Part shown: in pieces, positions 62,353 through 64,000 of the stretch | How positions within the stretch are numbered: the stretch's first letter is position 1 | Layout: each line of letters begins with the position of its first letter | Assembly: GCF_023499255.1 (NCBI RefSeq) | Contig: NZ_CP092183.1 | Coordinates: forward strand, 255,501-319,500 | Direction: 5' to 3' | DNA length: 64,000 bases | From: Couchioplanes caeruleus | GTDB lineage: Bacteria; Actinomycetota; Actinomycetes; Mycobacteriales; Micromonosporaceae | The notes under the pieces: generated by a model | Databases searched by the model: none | What the model was told of the DNA's origin: nothing | Seen by the model: only the letters and a program-made list of their open reading frames with translations | Position numbers and translations under genes: made by a program

Positions 62353-62889
62353 TCACCGGTCGAGTGATCGATAGCGGCCCCGGAAATGCATCAGGGGTCC
62401 GGCGTCCGCCTCGCCGAAGCTCACCGTCTCGATGGTGGCCTCCACGAGCAGGGCCCAGCCGTACGGCCGCTCGCCGTCGAGCCGGCAGCCCGCCCACGTC
62501 CCGGCGCCGGCAGGCACCGGCCCGTAATCGGTCTCCACCCAGTCCCCGCTCGCGAAGAGTCCGCCCGGGGCGGGCATCAACCCGGCGAACTTGTCCGCCA
62601 GCTGCTGGTCGCCGGGGCGCAGCGGCGTGACCGTGAAGCGCTTGGCGGTGGCGACGGCGTCCCAGAAGTCGCTCTCCTCGTCGACGAGGCCCAGGACACG
62701 GCCCGGATCGCCGTCCGCCACGAGCATCGAGGAGACCGTGAGCCCGGCGGGTCCCGGGGTCGTCCACAGCGTGACCGGCGCGGCGAGGCGCCCGCGGAGC
62801 CGGCGTACCGGGGACTTGTCCCGGTCGGGCGTGGCGAACGGGTCACTGGAGTGGATGTGCGCGCCGGGCTCAGGATTCACGTGAAACAT
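62353..62889 (-). CDS. Flavin-reductase-like (split-barrel FMN-binding) protein
   Basis: 178 residues. RRLRGRLAAPVTLWTTPGPA, GLTVSSMLVADGDPGRVLGL, DEESDFWDAVATAKRFTVTP, HMxNLF-type KFAGLMPAPGGLFASGDW: split-barrel fold of the flavin reductase-like family, with the TVSSxL motif. The ATG at 62889 is weakly supported and lies inside the end of the upstream membrane-protein gene; a GTG at 62880 is an alternative. A parS-like site covers the start codon. Confidence 0.72.
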   Translation of the reverse strand: MFHVNPEPGAHIHSSDPFATPDRDKSPVRRLRGRLAAPVTLWTTPGPAGLTVSSMLVADGDPGRVLGLVDEESDFWDAVATAKRFTVTPLRPGDQQLADKFAGLMPAPGGLFASGDWVETDYGPVPAGAGTWAGCRLDGERPYGWALLVEATIETVSFGEADAGPLMHFRGRYRSLDR

Positions 62890-63277
62890 TCTGCCGCCGC
62901 CCGCGCCGGACGGTGCGCAGCCGGACCACGGCGTACCGGACGGCGAGCGCGATCCAGACCGGCGACGCGGCCGCCGCCCACGATTCCGGGGCCCGGAGTA
63001 CACCGCGGAGGATGAGGATGGCTGCGCCGACGAGCACCGCAAGGACGGCGTACGTGTCCCGGCGCGTCCACGCCGGGTCGTCACGGCGGGAGTCGGTCCG
63101 CAGCATCGCGGCGGCCACGGTGACCAGAACCACCGCCGCCCCGAGGAGGGCCAGACCCATCAGTTCGCCCCGCCCCAGCTTCTCCAGGGCGGACGCCGCC
63201 GCCCACGCGCCGAACCACGACGTGAGGAAGAGCCGCCCGGACCGCTCCGCCGGAGAATCCGGATCGGTCACCGACAT
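62870..63277 (-). CDS. Small integral membrane protein
   Basis: 135 residues. SGRLFLTSWFGAWAAASALE, LALLGAAVVLVTVAAAMLR, YAVLAVLVGAAILILRGVL and SPVWIALAVRYAVVRL give three to four hydrophobic helices; tail is basic. Not recognised. ATG at 63277 with TACCGT six nt upstream. The 3' end overlaps the flavin-reductase-like gene by 20 bp. Confidence 0.7.
   Translation of the reverse strand: MSVTDPDSPAERSGRLFLTSWFGAWAAASALEKLGRGELMGLALLGAAVVLVTVAAAMLRTDSRRDDPAWTRRDTYAVLAVLVGAAILILRGVLRAPESWAAAASPVWIALAVRYAVVRLRTVRRGRRQNVSRES
62874..62887. promoter_or_regulatory. parS-like ParB-binding site
   Basis: GATTCACGTGAAAC matches GTTTCACGTGAAAC at 13 of 14 positions. It overlaps the start codon of the flavin-reductase-like gene and the end of the upstream gene. 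Confidence 0.6.
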
Positions 63278-63283
63278 GCCCAC

Positions 63284-63289
63284 ACGGTA
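63284..63289 (-). promoter_or_regulatory. Leaderless-type -10 element (membrane protein gene)
   Basis: TACCGT ends 6 nt before the ATG at 63277. Confidence 0.5.
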
Positions 63290-63317
63290 TCCACGCACGG
63301 CGAACCGGGACCGTGGA

Positions 63318-63323
63318 TATGCT
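63318..63323 (+). promoter_or_regulatory. Leaderless-type -10 element (trpS leader)
   Basis: TATGCT ends 6 nt before the leader GTG at 63330; transcription would begin at or next to the leader start codon. Confidence 0.55.
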
Positions 63324-63329
63324 GGACCC

Positions 63330-63368
63330 GTGAATTCCGCGCGCGTGCAGAGCTGGTGGCCGTCCTAG
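63330..63368 (+). CDS. trpS leader peptide with tandem Trp codons
   Basis: GTG-started 12-residue peptide MNSARVQSWWPS with TGG TGG at 63354-63359, followed by TAG. Ribosome stalling at the Trp pair when charged tRNA-Trp is scarce would change folding of the RNA just downstream. It lacks a Shine-Dalgarno and has a -10-like TATGCT six nt before the start, so it is probably translated from a leaderless transcript. Located 96 nt before trpS. Confidence 0.7.
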   Translation: MNSARVQSWWPS

Positions 63369-63409
63369 AGGACGGCTGACCCCACGCGCACGGGCCGTCC
63401 GACCGGACG
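63359..63409 (+). promoter_or_regulatory. Transcription attenuator of trpS
   Basis: Hairpin 1:2 is GCCGTCC (63359-63365) / GGACGGC (63370-63376) with loop TAGA, overlapping the second Trp codon and the stop. The 2 arm can instead pair with a second GCCGTCC (63394-63400). That copy can otherwise form CGTCC/GGACG (63396-63400/63405-63409). These are mutually exclusive structures in the style of classical amino-acid attenuators. A third GCCGTCC is at 63434. The 3:4 hairpin lacks a clear U-run. Confidence 0.55.
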
Positions 63410-63463
63410 ACCCGCTTCTGTATCTCCCTCGGGGCCGTCCACGACACTCGAGGAGAACAGATC

Positions 63464-64000
63464 ATGACCACCACTACGAGCACGCTCGAGGATCGGATCG
63501 ACGCGGCCCCGCAGGACTTCCGCGTGCTCACCGGCGACCGGCCCACCGGCCCGCTGCACCTCGGCCACTACTTCGGGACGCTGCGCAATCGCGTACGCCT
63601 CCAGCAGCGCGGGGTCGACATGTTCGTCATCGTGGCCGACTACCAGGTGCTGACCGACCGCGACGTGGCCGAACGCCTCGGCGAGACCGTGGACGGGCTG
63701 CTGCTCGACTACCTGGCCGCCGGGATCGACCCCGACCACGCCACGATCTTCACGCACAGCTCCGTGCCGGCGCTCAACCAGCTGCTCCTGCCGTTCCTCA
63801 GCCTGGTCAGCGTGCCGGAGCTGCAACGCAACCCGACCGTCAAGGACGAGATCGCACACTCGCGGCAGAGCACGGTGAGCGGGCTGATGTTCACGTACCC
63901 GGTGCACCAGGCCGCGGACATCCTGTTCTGCAAGGGCAACCTCGTACCCGTGGGACAGGACCAGATGCCGCACATCGAGGTCACGCGTACGGTCGCCCGG
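63464..64000 (+). CDS. trpS: Tryptophanyl-tRNA synthetase, 3' end missing
   Basis: The 179 visible codons: VLTGDRPTGPLHLGHYFGTL with the class I HIGH-type motif (HLGH), MFVIVADYQVLTDRD, LNQLLLPFLSLVSVPELQRN, HSRQSTVSGLMFTYPVHQAA and DILFCKGNLVPVGQDQMPHI. ATG at 63464 with GAGGAG upstream. The KMSKS region lies beyond the window. Expression is probably controlled by the Trp-Trp leader attenuator. The GDRPTG variant fits the trpS group found in actinobacteria. Confidence 0.95.
   Translation, partial: MTTTTSTLEDRIDAAPQDFRVLTGDRPTGPLHLGHYFGTLRNRVRLQQRGVDMFVIVADYQVLTDRDVAERLGETVDGLLLDYLAAGIDPDHATIFTHSSVPALNQLLLPFLSLVSVPELQRNPTVKDEIAHSRQSTVSGLMFTYPVHQAADILFCKGNLVPVGQDQMPHIEVTRTVAR

Overview
The window is high-GC actinobacterial DNA, most likely from the Micromonosporaceae (an Actinoplanes-like organism). 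This is inferred from GC-rich codon use, frequent GTG/TTG starts, actinobacterial marker families (bacterial proteasome activator, DUF5926, DUF4192, DUF6457, LytR-CpsA-Psr proteins) and the gene order rpsF-ssb-rpsR-rplI...dnaB. That order, a helically phased DnaA-box array upstream of dnaB and two parS-like sites suggest a chromosomal segment not far from oriC. No rRNA, tRNA, CRISPR array, prophage or intact insertion sequence was seen.

Layout. 1-3.8 kb: the 5' part of an endonuclease IV gene (runs off the left edge), a wall/membrane-anchored secreted protein and the S6-SSB-S18-L9 operon. 4.5-10.7 kb: a 1382-residue disordered Trp-repeat membrane protein divergent from dnaB, with the DnaA-box array between them. 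10.8-15.1 kb: a zinc-ribbon protein, a membrane glycosyltransferase and a membrane-bound GGDEF/EAL protein. 15.6-18.3 kb: molybdenum cofactor genes moaC-mogA-moeA-moaE. 18.3-23.2 kb: a GT87-like enzyme, a DoxX-like protein, an AAA ATPase, an LppU-like protein and a prepilin peptidase. 23.3-26.8 kb: an unusual PHP-UvrD fusion with small ORFs beside it. 27-36.3 kb: a metallophosphoesterase with moaD and moaA, fructosamine kinase, GNAT, DUF4192, PhoD, then fdhD divergent from mobA-DUF6457. 36.5-52.5 kb: YbjN-like, beta-propeller lipoprotein, AsnC/DDAH, Bpa, two HAD phosphatases, serS, OsmC, metallopeptidase, AIM24, pheA, ACT, PAS and NERD-like genes, and arcA. 52.5-64 kb: a frameshifted remnant gene, DUF5926, a histidine kinase, glpQ-like and rhodanese genes, two LCP proteins, an NDP-sugar SDR, a DUF485/acetate-type symporter pair, a flavin-reductase-like gene and trpS (runs off the right edge) behind a Trp-Trp leader peptide.

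How it fits together. Molybdenum cofactor synthesis is spread over three nearby blocks (moaC/mogA/moeA/moaE; moaA/moaD; fdhD with mobA). Replication functions (ssb, dnaB, DnaA boxes, parS) and translation functions (S6, S18, L9, serS, trpS) dominate the housekeeping content.

Three patterns recur. (1) About twenty genes lack a Shine-Dalgarno but carry a TAnnnT hexamer ending 6-8 nt before the start codon, the signature of leaderless transcripts. (2) Several intergenic gaps hold GC-rich degenerate tandem arrays with different unit lengths (21, 23, 24-27, 25 and 33-35 bp). (3) Many neighbouring genes overlap by GTGA/ATGA, implying translational coupling. Start sites were chosen from these signals. 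No database search was possible, so family names rest on recognised motifs and sequence character.
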